A DNA stretch of 64,000 nt from Zafaria cholistanensis (GCF_008580665.1 NZ_BKDJ01000001.1:372001-436000), one strand, 5' to 3'; positions 36,778 through 45,975 are shown, counted from the first letter of the stretch. A program made the numbers and translations. The notes: a model not told the origin generated them from the letters alone.

Positions 36778-38484
36778 CTAGAGGCCGGAGCCGAAGCGGT
36801 GCTCCGGCGGACCGTCGTCCGGGTCGGTTTCCTCCGTGTCGGTCAGCCCGCTCACCGCGAAGGGTGCGGTCGGCGGCAGCGCGACCGCCCCGCGCACCGG
36901 CCCCAGGCGGCGCCGGCGCAGCGGGTCGCGGCGCAGGTCCACGGACAGGGCAACACAGAGCCCGATCATGATCAGTACGAACGGGCTGGCGGCGAGGATG
37001 GTGAAGGTCTGCAGTGCTCCGAGTCCTCCGACCAGGAGCAGCACCGCCGCCACCGCGCCGACCAGCACGGCGAAGAGGATCACCAGCGGCAGCCACGGCT
37101 CCTTGCGCCCGCGCGAGGCGAGCGTGCCCAGGACCAGGGCCCCGGCGTCGGCCCCGCTGACGAAGAAAATCCCCGTCAGCACCACCACGGCCAGTGCGGC
37201 GCCAATGAAGAAGGGGTAGTTCTGCAGCGCCGCGAAGAACCCGGCCGCCTCGCTGCCGGCCCCGGCGATGTCGGTTCCGTCCAGCTGCAGGCGGATCCCG
37301 GCGCCGCCGAAGATGGAGAACCACACCACGCTGACGGCCGTGGGCACCAGCAGGACGCCCAGCACGAACTCCTTGATGGTCCGTCCGCGGGAAATCTTGG
37401 CGATGAACGTGCCCACGAACGGGGTCCAGGAGATCCACCAGGCCCAGTAGAAGATGGTCCAGGAGGCCAGCCAGTCCCCGCCGCCGAAAGCCGCCGAATG
37501 CAGGCTCATGGGCACCAGTCCGGCGAGGTAGGCTCCGACGGCCGACGGCACCAGGTCCAGGATGAAGACCGTGGGTCCGACGACGAAGACGAACGTGAGC
37601 AGGAGCGCGGCCAGGGTCATATTCGCGTTGCTGAGCCACTTGATGCCCCGCGAGACCCCGCTGGCGGCTGAGATGATCACGCCCACGGTGAGCACGCAGA
37701 TAACGATGATGGGGGCTGCGGCGGAGGGGTTTTCCTCGAACCGGCCCGTGCGCAGCAGCGCCAGTCCGGCGGAGATCTGCAGGGCGCCCAGGCCCGCCGA
37801 GGTGGCCGAGCCGAACGCGGTGCAGATGATGGCCAGGATGTCGATTGGCCTGCCCCACCCCCTGCCTTCGATGCGCTCCTTGCCGAACAGGCCCTGGAAC
37901 GGTGCGCTCATCAGGTTGCCGCGGCCCATGCGGTAGGTCGAGTAGGCCAGGGCGAGTCCCACCACGGAATAGATCGCCCACGGGTGCAGCCCCCAGTGGA
38001 ACAGCGTATAGGCCATGGCCTGGCTGGCGGCCTCTTCGCTGCCGGGTTGGGCCGCGACGAACGGCGGGGGAGAGGCCAGGTGGGTCACCGGTTCGTAGAC
38101 GCCGAAGAACATGAGCCCGATGCCCATCCCCGCGCTGAACATCATGGAGATCCACGAAATCGTGGAGAATTCGGCTTTCTCCCCGTGTTGGGACAGCGGG
38201 ATCTTCCCGTACCGGCCAAAGGCCAGCACCAGCGAGAAAACGACGAAGCCGCTGGCCCCGAGGATGAAGAGCCACCCGAAGTTGCCCGTCACCCAGCCCA
38301 GGGCCGCGCCGGCGGCTTGGGCAATGGCCTCGGTGAAGGCCACGCCCAGGAGGCAGACGGCCAAAATGATGCCGAAGGAGACTCCAAACACCGTCTTGTC
38401 GACCGTGGCCCACCCGCGCCCGGGCCCGTCCCCGGCGCTCCCCGCCGGTGCTTCCGGGTCCGGGCCTGCGGATTCGTTGACCAT
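36778..38484 (-). CDS. BCCT-family transporter (betaine/carnitine/choline type)
   Basis: A 568-residue secondary transporter with 12 predicted membrane segments and a polar N- and C-terminus. SAGMGIGLMFFGVYEPV and WTIFYWAWWISWTPFVGTFIAKISRGRTI are the hallmark membrane segments; the tryptophan-rich stretch forms the aromatic substrate box in BetP/CaiT. The C-terminal tail with RRDPLRRRRLG is basic, as in osmosensing BetP. ATG at 38484 has GGAGGAG eight bases upstream. It probably imports glycine betaine or a related trimethylammonium compound with sodium or protons; substrate and osmoregulation are inferred. Confidence 0.93.
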   Translation of the reverse strand: MVNESAGPDPEAPAGSAGDGPGRGWATVDKTVFGVSFGIILAVCLLGVAFTEAIAQAAGAALGWVTGNFGWLFILGASGFVVFSLVLAFGRYGKIPLSQHGEKAEFSTISWISMMFSAGMGIGLMFFGVYEPVTHLASPPPFVAAQPGSEEAASQAMAYTLFHWGLHPWAIYSVVGLALAYSTYRMGRGNLMSAPFQGLFGKERIEGRGWGRPIDILAIICTAFGSATSAGLGALQISAGLALLRTGRFEENPSAAAPIIVICVLTVGVIISAASGVSRGIKWLSNANMTLAALLLTFVFVVGPTVFILDLVPSAVGAYLAGLVPMSLHSAAFGGGDWLASWTIFYWAWWISWTPFVGTFIAKISRGRTIKEFVLGVLLVPTAVSVVWFSIFGGAGIRLQLDGTDIAGAGSEAAGFFAALQNYPFFIGAALAVVVLTGIFFVSGADAGALVLGTLASRGRKEPWLPLVILFAVLVGAVAAVLLLVGGLGALQTFTILAASPFVLIMIGLCVALSVDLRRDPLRRRRLGPVRGAVALPPTAPFAVSGLTDTEETDPDDGPPEHRFGSGL

Positions 38485-38594
38485 CGCGTCTCCTCCCTGG
38501 GGGCCTGGGGAAGGAACCGGAGGGCGCCGTGGTGTCCGCCGCCGGCATCCCGCCTGTCATCCAACTCACGCGTCTGCGCACTATAGTGGCAGGC

Positions 38595-39338
38595 ATGGAA
38601 CGGATTGGCGACCCGTACGAGGCGCCGCAGGGCGGGGACGAGGACCGGGACCGGAGCAGGGCGGGCGGCGACGGTGTCGGGGACACCGGGCGCACCGTGC
38701 TGGGCGGGCATGGGGACCTCGCCAAACACGATGTCCGCGTTTCCGCCCACGACGAGTGCGATGCCGCCAACGCGGCCGTCGCCGTGGCCATGGCGATCGG
38801 GGCGCTGCCGGATGAGGTCAACGCCATGCTGGTGAGCGTGCAGAATGACCTCTTCGACCTGGGCGCGGACCTGCTGGAGCCGCTCGAATCCGCCCCGGCA
38901 GACACGGTGCGGATCATCCCCGAGCATGTGGAACGGCTTGAGCGGGCCATTGAGCACTACCGCGTGGTCGCCGGAGACCTGAGCGGCATGGCCCTGCCCG
39001 GCGGGACCGTGGGAGCCGCGTTCCTCTACCAGGCCAGGGCCGCGGTCCGGCAGGCCGAACGGGTGGCCTGGCTGGCCGTCGAACGCCACCCCGAGTCCGT
39101 AAACGCGTGGGCACCCCGGTACCTGAACAGGCTCTCCACCCTGCTGTTCGTCCTGGCCCGGGGGGCGAACGCCGAGCACGGCGACGTTCTCTGGGAACCC
39201 GGAGCCTCCGTCCGTCCCATGCTCGATGAGAAGCGGCTCGATGAGAAGCGGCTCGATGAGAAGCGGCCTGATGAGCGGCGGCCGGACGAAGCGCGCATCG
39301 ATGACAGGCCGGTGGATGGCGGGCAGGCCGGGAGCTAG
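38595..39338 (+). CDS. Corrinoid adenosyltransferase, PduO type
   Basis: Transfers adenosine from ATP to cob(I)alamin to make adenosylcobalamin. 247 residues. PduO-type features: GDTGRTVLGGHGDLAKHDVRV matching the phosphate-binding loop (a degenerate GDDGTTxL), QNDLFDLGADLLEP, LPGGTVGAAFLYQARAAVRQAER with the catalytic Arg pair, and NRLSTLLFVLAR. The N-terminal loop lacks the usual TRTGDDG and the DEAN step reads DAAN, so activity needs testing. The tail is a charged DEKRL repeat. ATG at 38595 lies seven bases after TATAGT (38582-38587); no ribosome-binding site. No B12 genes are near. Confidence 0.82.
   Translation: MERIGDPYEAPQGGDEDRDRSRAGGDGVGDTGRTVLGGHGDLAKHDVRVSAHDECDAANAAVAVAMAIGALPDEVNAMLVSVQNDLFDLGADLLEPLESAPADTVRIIPEHVERLERAIEHYRVVAGDLSGMALPGGTVGAAFLYQARAAVRQAERVAWLAVERHPESVNAWAPRYLNRLSTLLFVLARGANAEHGDVLWEPGASVRPMLDEKRLDEKRLDEKRPDERRPDEARIDDRPVDGGQAGS
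39222..39281. repeat. 15-base tandem repeat encoding DEKRL units
   Basis: CTCGATGAGAAGCGG repeats exactly at 39222-39236, 39237-39251 and 39252-39266, with a diverged unit at 39267-39281. In frame it lengthens the C-terminus of the corrinoid adenosyltransferase by charged Leu-Asp-Glu-Lys-Arg units. Confidence 0.9.
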
Positions 39339-39376
39339 CCCGGCCCGGCCCGGCCACGTTCATATGATGAGACAAA

Positions 39377-39407
39377 TTGACCGTCATCCGGACGGTCCGC
39401 CTAGGCT
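39377..39407 (+). promoter_or_regulatory. leuB promoter with inverted repeat
   Basis: TTGACC (39377-39382), a 19-base spacer and TAGGCT (39402-39407) form a promoter. Within the spacer GACCGTC (39379-39385) and GACGGTC (39391-39397) are an inverted repeat with a five-base centre, a candidate operator. Transcription would start at or next to the ATG at 39414. Confidence 0.6.
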
Positions 39408-39413
39408 GGATCC

Positions 39414-40472
39414 ATGACGAACACCATTGATCTTGCCGTCATCCCGGGCGACGGAATCGGCCCGGAAGTCATCGCGGAGGCCGTGAAGGTCCTGAAGAAG
39501 GCCACGCAGAACGAGGACGTTCGCCTGGTTTTGAGCGAGTACAGGCTTGGCGCCGAGCACTGGCTTGCCACGGGGGAGACCCTCAGCGACGGGACCCTGG
39601 CCGAACTGCGCAGGCACGACGCGATCCTGTTCGGAGCCGTCGGCGCGGCCCCGGGCGACACCCGCATCCCCTCCGGGCTGATCGAGCGCGAAATGCTGCT
39701 GAAGCTGCGCTTTGCCATGGACCACTACGTGAACCTGCGCCCGTCCAAGTCCTATGCGGGCGTTCCGAGCCCGCTGGCCGATCCCGGAACCATCGACTTC
39801 ATCGTGGTCCGCGAGGGCACCGAGGGCCCGTACGTCGGCAACGGCGGCGCGCTGCGGGTGGGAACCCCGCACGAGATTGCCACCGAGGTCTCCGTCAACA
39901 CCGCCCACGGCGTGGAGCGCGTGGTCCGCGACGCCTTCCGCCGGGCTGCCGACCGTCCGCGCAGGAAGGTCACCCTGGTGCACAAGCACAACGTGCTGGT
40001 CCACGCCGGGCACCTGTGGCGGCGCACCGTGGAGGCCATCGCCGCGGAGTACCCCCAGGTCAGCCACGACTACCTGCACATTGACGCGGCGACGATCTTC
40101 ATGACCACGGACCCGGCCCGCTTCGACGTGATCGTCACCGACAACCTGTTTGGCGACATCCTGACCGACCTCGCCGGTGCCGTCTCCGGCGGGATCGGGC
40201 TGGCGGCGTCGGGCAACCTCAACATGGACCGCACCGCGCCGTCCATGTTCGAACCGGTCCACGGCTCCGCCCCGGATATTGCCGGGCAGCAGAAGGCCGA
40301 CCCGACCGCGGCGATCCTCTCCGCGGCCATGCTGCTGGAGCACGTGGGTCTCCCGGCCGCGGCCCGCCGCATCGAAGCCGCCGTCGAGGCGGATATCGCC
40401 GCCCGGCCGCAGTTCTCCGGTACGCGCACCACGTCGCAGGTCGGCGACGCGATTGCCGCGGGCGTAAGCTAG
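39414..40472 (+). CDS. leuB: 3-isopropylmalate dehydrogenase
   Basis: NAD-dependent oxidative decarboxylation of 3-isopropylmalate in leucine synthesis. 352 residues, the form found in actinobacteria. Family features: [32 protein letters not shown] with the substrate Arg residues, [10 protein letters not shown], and the NAD/metal region [16 protein letters not shown] near residue 298. No ribosome-binding site; the ATG is six bases after TAGGCT, consistent with leaderless translation. ilvE follows 98 bases downstream after a hairpin. Confidence 0.96.
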   Translation: MTNTIDLAVIPGDGIGPEVIAEAVKVLKKATQNEDVRLVLSEYRLGAEHWLATGETLSDGTLAELRRHDAILFGAVGAAPGDTRIPSGLIEREMLLKLRFAMDHYVNLRPSKSYAGVPSPLADPGTIDFIVVREGTEGPYVGNGGALRVGTPHEIATEVSVNTAHGVERVVRDAFRRAADRPRRKVTLVHKHNVLVHAGHLWRRTVEAIAAEYPQVSHDYLHIDAATIFMTTDPARFDVIVTDNLFGDILTDLAGAVSGGIGLAASGNLNMDRTAPSMFEPVHGSAPDIAGQQKADPTAAILSAAMLLEHVGLPAAARRIEAAVEADIAARPQFSGTRTTSQVGDAIAAGVS

Positions 40473-40496
40473 CAACCGGTCCGTCCACCGGACCCG

Positions 40497-40529
40497 CGAG
40501 GGGGCGCCGCCTGGCGCGGCGCCCCCTCG
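40497..40529 (+). terminator. GC-rich hairpin between leuB and ilvE
   Basis: Arms 40497-40510 and 40516-40529 are a perfect 14-base repeat with a CTGGC loop. No T run, so partial read-through into ilvE is possible. Confidence 0.65.
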
Positions 40530-40570
40530 GCACAACACCAGTTCCATCCAAGAGGAAGCGCGCCGGCACC

Positions 40571-41662
40571 ATGGAATTCTCCCAGCAATTCTCCACCAGC
40601 CCCAAGAGCGAGGCCGAACGGGCCGCGATTCTGGCTGATCCGGGATTCGGCGACTATTTCACGGACCACACCGTCGTCATTGACTGGACCGTCGACGCGG
40701 CCGGCGAGGGCGGCTGGCACGATGCGCGCGTGGAACCCTACGGGCCCATCATGATGGATCCGGCCGCCGCGGTGCTGCACTACGGCCAGGAGATCTTCGA
40801 GGGCCTGAAGGCCTACCGGCACGCCGACAGCAGCGTGTGGACCTTCCGTCCCGAGGCCAACGCCGCCCGCTTCAACAAGTCGGCCGTGCGCCTGGCGCTG
40901 CCGGAGCTGCCGGAGGAGGACTTCATCGAGTCCCTCCGGCAGATCGTCGCCGCCGACCGCGCCTGGGTGCCCTCCGGCGACGGCGAAGCCCTCTACCTGC
41001 GCCCCTTCATGATTGCCACCGAGGCGTTCCTGGGGGTGCGCCCGTCCCGGGAGGTCTCCTACCGCGTGATCGCCTCCCCGGCCGGCAACTACTTCGGCGG
41101 CGAGCTCAAGCCCGTCTCCATCTGGCTTTCCGAGCGCTACGCCCGCGCCGGACACGGCGGCACCGGGGAAGCCAAGTGCGGAGGCAACTACGCGGCCTCG
41201 CTGGCCGCGCAGATTGAGGCCGAGCAGCACGGCTGCAAGCAGGTCCTTTTCCTGGACCCCACCAACGACCACGCCGTGGACGAGCTCGGCGGCATGAACG
41301 TGTTCTTCGTGCTCGCCGACGGCACCGTGGTCACCCCCGAACTCAACGGCAACATCCTGCACGGGGTCACCCGTTCCTCCGTGCTGCAGCTGGCCAGGGA
41401 CCGCGGCCTGGTGGTCGAGGAGCGCAAGTTCACCATCGCCGAATGGCGCGAGCGCGTCGCGGACGGCACCCTGGCGGAGGTCTTCGCCTGCGGCACCGCC
41501 GCCGTGATCACCCCCATCGGCGAACTCAAGACCGCGGTGGACACGCTGGTCACCCCGACCGCGCAGGGCGAGCCGGTCTGGAAGGGTATCCGTGAGCAGC
41601 TCCTGGGGATCCAGACGGGCACCATGGAGGACACCCACGGCTGGCTCACCCGCCTGGCCTAG
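40571..41662 (+). CDS. ilvE: Branched-chain amino acid aminotransferase
   Basis: Transfers amino groups between glutamate and branched-chain 2-keto acids; PLP enzyme of fold type IV. 363 residues. The Schiff-base Lys is in GEAKCGGNYAAS, substrate/PLP motifs include HYGQEIFEGLKAYRH, LYLRPFMIATE and the phosphate-binding GTAAVITPIG. ATG at 40571 has AGAGGAAG about 12 bases upstream, a slightly long spacing. Follows leuB and precedes galE behind a terminator. Confidence 0.97.
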   Translation: MEFSQQFSTSPKSEAERAAILADPGFGDYFTDHTVVIDWTVDAAGEGGWHDARVEPYGPIMMDPAAAVLHYGQEIFEGLKAYRHADSSVWTFRPEANAARFNKSAVRLALPELPEEDFIESLRQIVAADRAWVPSGDGEALYLRPFMIATEAFLGVRPSREVSYRVIASPAGNYFGGELKPVSIWLSERYARAGHGGTGEAKCGGNYAASLAAQIEAEQHGCKQVLFLDPTNDHAVDELGGMNVFFVLADGTVVTPELNGNILHGVTRSSVLQLARDRGLVVEERKFTIAEWRERVADGTLAEVFACGTAAVITPIGELKTAVDTLVTPTAQGEPVWKGIREQLLGIQTGTMEDTHGWLTRLA

Positions 41663-41700
41663 CCCCCGGGGTCCTGCCACCCGCCACGCACCGCACCGCA

Positions 41701-41740
41701 CGACGCCGGCACCCGCCCGGGTGCCGGCGTCGCGCTCTTT
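41701..41740 (+). terminator. Rho-independent terminator after ilvE
   Basis: Arms 41701-41714 and 41719-41732 are a perfect 14-base repeat with a four-base loop, followed by CGCTCTTT. Confidence 0.82.
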
Positions 41741-41790
41741 CGGGCGGGGCGGAGCGTCGGCAGGCCCGCGCCCGACCTAGACTGGGGGGC

Positions 41791-43059
41791 ATGCGCATCC
41801 TAGTCACCGGCGGGGCCGGATACATCGGCTCCCACACCGTCCTGCTGCTCCTGGAGGAGGGCCACGAGGTCCACGTGGTGGACAACCTGAGCAACTCCTC
41901 CCCGGAGGCGCTGCGCCGGGTGGGCGAACTCGCCGGACACGAGCCGCGGCTGCACGTGGCCGACCTGCTGGACGCGGAGGCCGTTGGCGGAATCCTTGCG
42001 GCGGTGCGCCCGGAGGCCGTCATCCACTTTGCCGGGCTCAAGGCCGTGGGCGAATCCTCCGCCGAGCCGCTGAAGTACTACCGCAACAACGTCGCCGGCA
42101 CCCTGACCCTGCTCGAAGCCATGGATGCCCACGGGATCCGCACCCTGGTCTTCAGCTCGTCCGCCACCGTCTACGGCGAAGCCGGCGGCGTGGTCAAGTA
42201 CACGGAGGAGCTGCCGCTGGCGGCCGTGAATCCCTACGGGCGGACCAAGATGCACATCGAGCAGATGCTCGACGACCTCGCCGCCAGCGACCCGCGCTGG
42301 GCCATCGCCAAGCTGCGCTACTTCAACCCGGTGGGTGCCCACGCCTCCGGGCGCATCGGGGAGGACCCGCAGGGGATCCCCAACAACCTCATGCCCTTCG
42401 TCGCCCAGGTGGCGGTTGGCCGCCGCGAGAAATTGCGCATTTTCGGCGACGACTACCCGACGCCGGACGGCACGGGCGTGCGCGACTACATCCACGTCGT
42501 GGACCTGGCCGCCGGGCACCTGGCCGCCCTCGAATACCTGCTCAAGCACGGGGGCCTGCACGCGTGGAACCTGGGCAGCGGCACCGGTTCGTCGGTCCTT
42601 GACGTCGTCCGGGCCTTCTCCCGCGCCGCCGGCCGGGAGATCCCCTACGAGGTAGCCGACCGGCGGCCCGGTGACCTGCCCGAGTACTTCGCCGACCCGT
42701 CGCGGGCCCGCGAGGAACTCGGCTGGAAGTCCGAGCGCGGGCTCGAGGAGATGGCCGCCGACGTCTGGCGCTGGCAGTCCGGGAACCCGGAGGGCTACCC
42801 GGCGCAGGCAGCCCCCGCGACGGATCCGGAGGCATCCAACCCGCCGGAGGCATCCAACCCCCACGACGTACCGGAGGCCGCGCCGCGCGGCGCCGGGGGA
42901 GCGGGCGGGCCGGAGCCGGACCCCGGCACGGTGGACCCCGGAACGGTGGATTCCGGCACGGTGGACCCCGGCACGGTGGATTCCGGCACTGCGAACCCCG
43001 GCACTGCGAACCCGGCGCCCGGGGCGCCGTCCGGACCCGCGGCCTCCACTAAGCTCTAA
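41791..43059 (+). CDS. galE: UDP-glucose 4-epimerase with repeat-rich C-terminal tail
   Basis: Interconverts UDP-glucose and UDP-galactose; cytosolic SDR enzyme. NAD motif TGGAGYIG (6-13), catalytic Ser124 (FSSSATVYG), Tyr149 and Lys153 (YGRTK) are present, and the enzyme body ends near residue 338, the usual family length. A further 80 residues or so of low-complexity sequence follow, including EASNP and six DPGTV/NPGTA-type pentapeptides, unlike known GalE. ATG at 41791 is seven bases after TAGACT (41778-41783), without ribosome-binding site. Next gene FAH overlaps promoter-wise. Confidence 0.93.
   Translation: MRILVTGGAGYIGSHTVLLLLEEGHEVHVVDNLSNSSPEALRRVGELAGHEPRLHVADLLDAEAVGGILAAVRPEAVIHFAGLKAVGESSAEPLKYYRNNVAGTLTLLEAMDAHGIRTLVFSSSATVYGEAGGVVKYTEELPLAAVNPYGRTKMHIEQMLDDLAASDPRWAIAKLRYFNPVGAHASGRIGEDPQGIPNNLMPFVAQVAVGRREKLRIFGDDYPTPDGTGVRDYIHVVDLAAGHLAALEYLLKHGGLHAWNLGSGTGSSVLDVVRAFSRAAGREIPYEVADRRPGDLPEYFADPSRAREELGWKSERGLEEMAADVWRWQSGNPEGYPAQAAPATDPEASNPPEASNPHDVPEAAPRGAGGAGGPEPDPGTVDPGTVDSGTVDPGTVDSGTANPGTANPAPGAPSGPAASTKL
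42919..43008. repeat. Six 15-base tandem repeats in galE
   Basis: Six in-frame 15-base units encode (D/N)(P/S)GT(V/A) pentapeptides. Units alternate two third-position and D/N variants, so the array probably grew by unequal duplication. An 18-base repeat of EASNPP lies just upstream. Confidence 0.93.
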
Positions 43060-43062
43060 CCC

Positions 43063-43824
43063 ATGCGTATTGCTCGTTTCGTTCTCGATGGTGATCCCCT
43101 GTACGGCGTCGTGGAGGGGGACGAGGTCGCGGCCATTGCCGGCGACCCGTTCTTCCAGGGCATCAGGCCCACCGGCGCCCGCCACAAACTGGAGGACGTG
43201 CGCCTGCTGGCCCCGATCATCCCGCGCTCGAAGGTGGTGGGCATCGGGCGCAACTACGCCGACCACGCCAGGGAGATGGGCAACGAACTGCCCGCCTCCC
43301 CGATGATGTTCCTGATGCCGAACACCGCCGTCGTCGGCCCGAACGACCCGGTCACCCTGCCCTCCTTCTCCGACGAGATCTCCTACGAGGCGGAACTGGC
43401 CGTCGTGATCGGGCGGATCTGCAAGGACGTGCCGGCGGAGAAGGCCGACGAAGTCATCTTCGGCTACACCTGCGCCAACGACCTCACCGCCCGCGACGCC
43501 CAGCGCACCGATGGCCAGTGGGCCCGCGCCAAGGGCTGGGACGGGTCCTGCCCGCTGGGGCCGTGGATCGAAACCGACCTGGACCCGGACGACCTCGCGA
43601 TCGAGGGACGCCTGGACGGCGAGACCAAACAGGAGGGCACCACCAAGGACATGGTCTTCGGCGTGCGCGAACTGGTTGCCTACGCCTCCTCGGCCTTCAC
43701 GCTGCTGCCCGGGGACGTGATCCTCACCGGCACCCCCGCCGGGGTCGGCCTGCTCACCGAGGGCCAGCGCTTCGAGGTCGAGATCGAGGGCATCGGCACC
43801 CTGTCCAACACCTTCCGCCGCTAG
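43063..43824 (+). CDS. Fumarylacetoacetate hydrolase (FAH) family protein
   Basis: A 253-residue single-domain FAH protein, probably a 2-hydroxyhepta-2,4-diene-1,7-dioate isomerase/hydrolase or acylpyruvase-like enzyme. Features are the metal-binding residues in SYEAELAVVIG and NDLTARDAQ and the GTPAGVG loop. ATG at 43063 is seven bases after TAAGCT (43050-43055), which lies within the last codons of galE, so it may have its own leaderless transcript. In related genomes a FAH gene next to gltX is common; here the two-component genes lie between. Substrate unknown. Confidence 0.88.
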   Translation: MRIARFVLDGDPLYGVVEGDEVAAIAGDPFFQGIRPTGARHKLEDVRLLAPIIPRSKVVGIGRNYADHAREMGNELPASPMMFLMPNTAVVGPNDPVTLPSFSDEISYEAELAVVIGRICKDVPAEKADEVIFGYTCANDLTARDAQRTDGQWARAKGWDGSCPLGPWIETDLDPDDLAIEGRLDGETKQEGTTKDMVFGVRELVAYASSAFTLLPGDVILTGTPAGVGLLTEGQRFEVEIEGIGTLSNTFRR

Positions 43825-44068
43825 CCGCGACCGCAGGCAGGCGGGCAGGCAGGAAGGCGGGCAGGCAGGCAGGCAGTCAGGCAGGCAGGCGCCGGTCCCG
43901 TACCGCTGCCGGCGCGGTGCGGGAGCCTGCCGCCCTGCCGTCCCCGCCCTTCTGCCGTCCTGCTGTCCTGCTGTCCTGCCGGGACGCCGCGCGCGGGGAT
44001 GACGCCGGCGGGCAAAACCACTACTTTCGTTGGATGTGCACCGGATGGGGCGTTCCTAGGCTGGAGAC
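43825..44068. repeat. Simple-sequence spacer between FAH gene and sensor kinase
   Basis: A run of CAGG/GCAGG tetranucleotide units (about 43833-43890) and an 8-base unit TGCTGTCC repeated three times (43953-43976, first copy TGCCGTCC) fill most of this gap. The two tracts are partly complementary and could fold into a weak hairpin, perhaps the FAH terminator. No gene is seen. Confidence 0.75.
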
Positions 44069-45292
44069 ATGAAAACCCAGACCACCGCCCGGATATCCGC
44101 GGCCGAGCCGATGTCCGGCGCAGCCCTGCCGTGGCCGCGCGGGCGTGCCGCCAGCGTGTGCCTCGTCCTCGCCGTGGGGCTGCTTGACGCCCTCGTGGCC
44201 CTGGTCGCCATCGGCGCCTCCTCCTGGCTGCCCCAGGGGGGGCTCCCCGCGGACCCGTGGCTCGCGGCACGTGCGGGCCTGGCCCCCGTGACCGCCTTCG
44301 GAACCGCGGGGTTCCTGCTCCTGCGCCGGAACCGGCCGGTTGCCGCGGCGGCCCTCACCGCGGCCCTGGGGCTGGCCTCCTTCAGCGGCCTGGCCTTTTT
44401 CCTGGCGCTGTACCACCTGGGCAAGAGGCGCAGTTTCGCCCCGGCGGCGGCGCTGGCCGTTGCCAGTGCCGCCCTGACGGTCCTCGACGACCTCATGCTC
44501 AACGGCCCCGCGGGCGGCCGACCGCCGGCCGAGCTGGTGGCGGCCTTCGTCCTGCTGCTGGTCCTGCTGGCGGCGGTCTGCGCCTGGGGCGCATACCGGG
44601 GGCAGCGCCTGCGCACCCTGGAGGCGCTGCGCCAGCGGGCCGAGGCCGCCGAGGCCGCGCATGCGGCCGACGCCGGGCGCATCCGCTCCGCCGAACGCCA
44701 GCGCATCGCCCGCGAGATGCACGACACCATCGCCCACCGGATGTCCCAGGTCGCCGTGCAGGCGGCCGCGCTGGAACTGACCGCCACCGATAAGGACACG
44801 GCGGGCACCGCCGCGGCCGTGCGGGGCAGCGCCCGGAAGGCCCTGGAGGAACTGCGCGGGGTGCTCGGCGTCCTGCGCGAGGACGCCCTCCCGGATCACC
44901 GCCAGGCGGCGCCGGGGCTGGGGGAACTGCCGGGGCTGATCGAGGGGTGGCGAAGCGCCGGACTCCTGGTGGAGGCGGGGCCGCTGCCCGCGGACGCCGT
45001 GCCGCCGGCGGTGGGGCGCGCAGCCTACCGGATCGTCCAGGAGGCGCTGACCAACGCCGCCCGCTATGCGCCGGCCTCCACCGTGACCGTTACGCTGACC
45101 GCCGGTCCCGGAACGCTGGAGGTGGCCGTGGAGAATTCGGCCGCGCCGCCCGCCGGGGAGCTGCCCGGTGCGGGACTGGGCCTGGTGGGGGTGGCCGAGC
45201 GGGTCCGCGCGCTGGGCGGGGACCTGCGCCACGGTCCGGTCCCCGGCGGCGGCTTCCGCCTGTACGCCCGGCTGCCGTGGGAGGAGCGGTGA
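44069..45292 (+). CDS. Sensor histidine kinase, NarL-type (HisKA_3)
   Basis: A 407-residue kinase with about four to five membrane segments in residues 28-180 and no extracytoplasmic domain of size, a coiled-coil with RSAERQRIAREMHDT and phospho-acceptor His218, and an ATPase domain ending NAARYAP and AGLGLVGVAERV. This is the NarX/DesK-like class with small transmembrane sensor. ATG at 44069 is six bases after TAGGCT (44057-44062). GTGA overlap with the regulator. Signal not predictable; membrane stress is typical of the class. Confidence 0.9.
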   Translation: MKTQTTARISAAEPMSGAALPWPRGRAASVCLVLAVGLLDALVALVAIGASSWLPQGGLPADPWLAARAGLAPVTAFGTAGFLLLRRNRPVAAAALTAALGLASFSGLAFFLALYHLGKRRSFAPAAALAVASAALTVLDDLMLNGPAGGRPPAELVAAFVLLLVLLAAVCAWGAYRGQRLRTLEALRQRAEAAEAAHAADAGRIRSAERQRIAREMHDTIAHRMSQVAVQAAALELTATDKDTAGTAAAVRGSARKALEELRGVLGVLREDALPDHRQAAPGLGELPGLIEGWRSAGLLVEAGPLPADAVPPAVGRAAYRIVQEALTNAARYAPASTVTVTLTAGPGTLEVAVENSAAPPAGELPGAGLGLVGVAERVRALGGDLRHGPVPGGGFRLYARLPWEER

Positions 45293-45963
45293 GCGGGGCG
45301 CCGATCCGGGTGATCGTGGCCGACGACGAACGCATCGTCCGCGAGGCGCTCGCCGCGATCATCGGCACCTGCGCGGACATGGAGGTCGTTGCCCAGGCCG
45401 GGGACGGCGTCGAGGCCGCCGCCGCGGCTCGGGCCTTCCGCGCCGACGTCGTCCTCATGGACGTGCGCATGCCGGGCGGGGACGGCATTGCGGCCACCGC
45501 GCGGGTGCGCGAACAGGCGCAGGCGCCCGAGGTGATCGTGCTGACGGCCTTCGACGCGGACGATTACGTCTTTGCGGCCCTTGAGGCCGGGGCTGCCGGT
45601 TTCCTGCTCAAGGACACCGAACCGCAGCAGCTGTTCCGCGCGATCCGCGAGGTTGCCGCCGGCCGCTCCATGCTGGCGCCAAGCGTGACGCGGCGCCTGA
45701 TCGAGCACACCCGCGGCCGCACCGCCCCGGCCGGCCAGGCCTCCGCGCTGGAACGCCTGGGAACGCTCACCGCGCGTGAGCGCGAGGTGCTGGTCCGCGT
45801 GGCCCGGGGGATGGGCAATGAGGCGATTGCCGCCGAACTCTTCCTGGCCGAGGCGACCGTGAAATCCCACGTGTCCCGCATCCTGGCCAAGACCGGGCTG
45901 ACCAACCGGGTGCAGGCGGCGCTGGCGGCCCGCGACGCGGGGTGGGGAGACGGCCCGTACTAG
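45289..45963 (+). CDS. Response regulator, NarL/FixJ family
   Basis: A 224-residue regulator. Receiver with DDE (12-14), phospho-acceptor Asp58 in LMDVRMPGG and Lys in FLLKD (about residue 104), and a C-terminal LuxR-type helix-turn-helix with [45 protein letters not shown] (about 160-205). GTG start inside the kinase stop. Target genes are not indicated; the kinase and regulator are the only operon members. Confidence 0.92.
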   Translation: MSGAPIRVIVADDERIVREALAAIIGTCADMEVVAQAGDGVEAAAAARAFRADVVLMDVRMPGGDGIAATARVREQAQAPEVIVLTAFDADDYVFAALEAGAAGFLLKDTEPQQLFRAIREVAAGRSMLAPSVTRRLIEHTRGRTAPAGQASALERLGTLTAREREVLVRVARGMGNEAIAAELFLAEATVKSHVSRILAKTGLTNRVQAALAARDAGWGDGPY

Positions 45964-45975
45964 AATCGGAGCACC

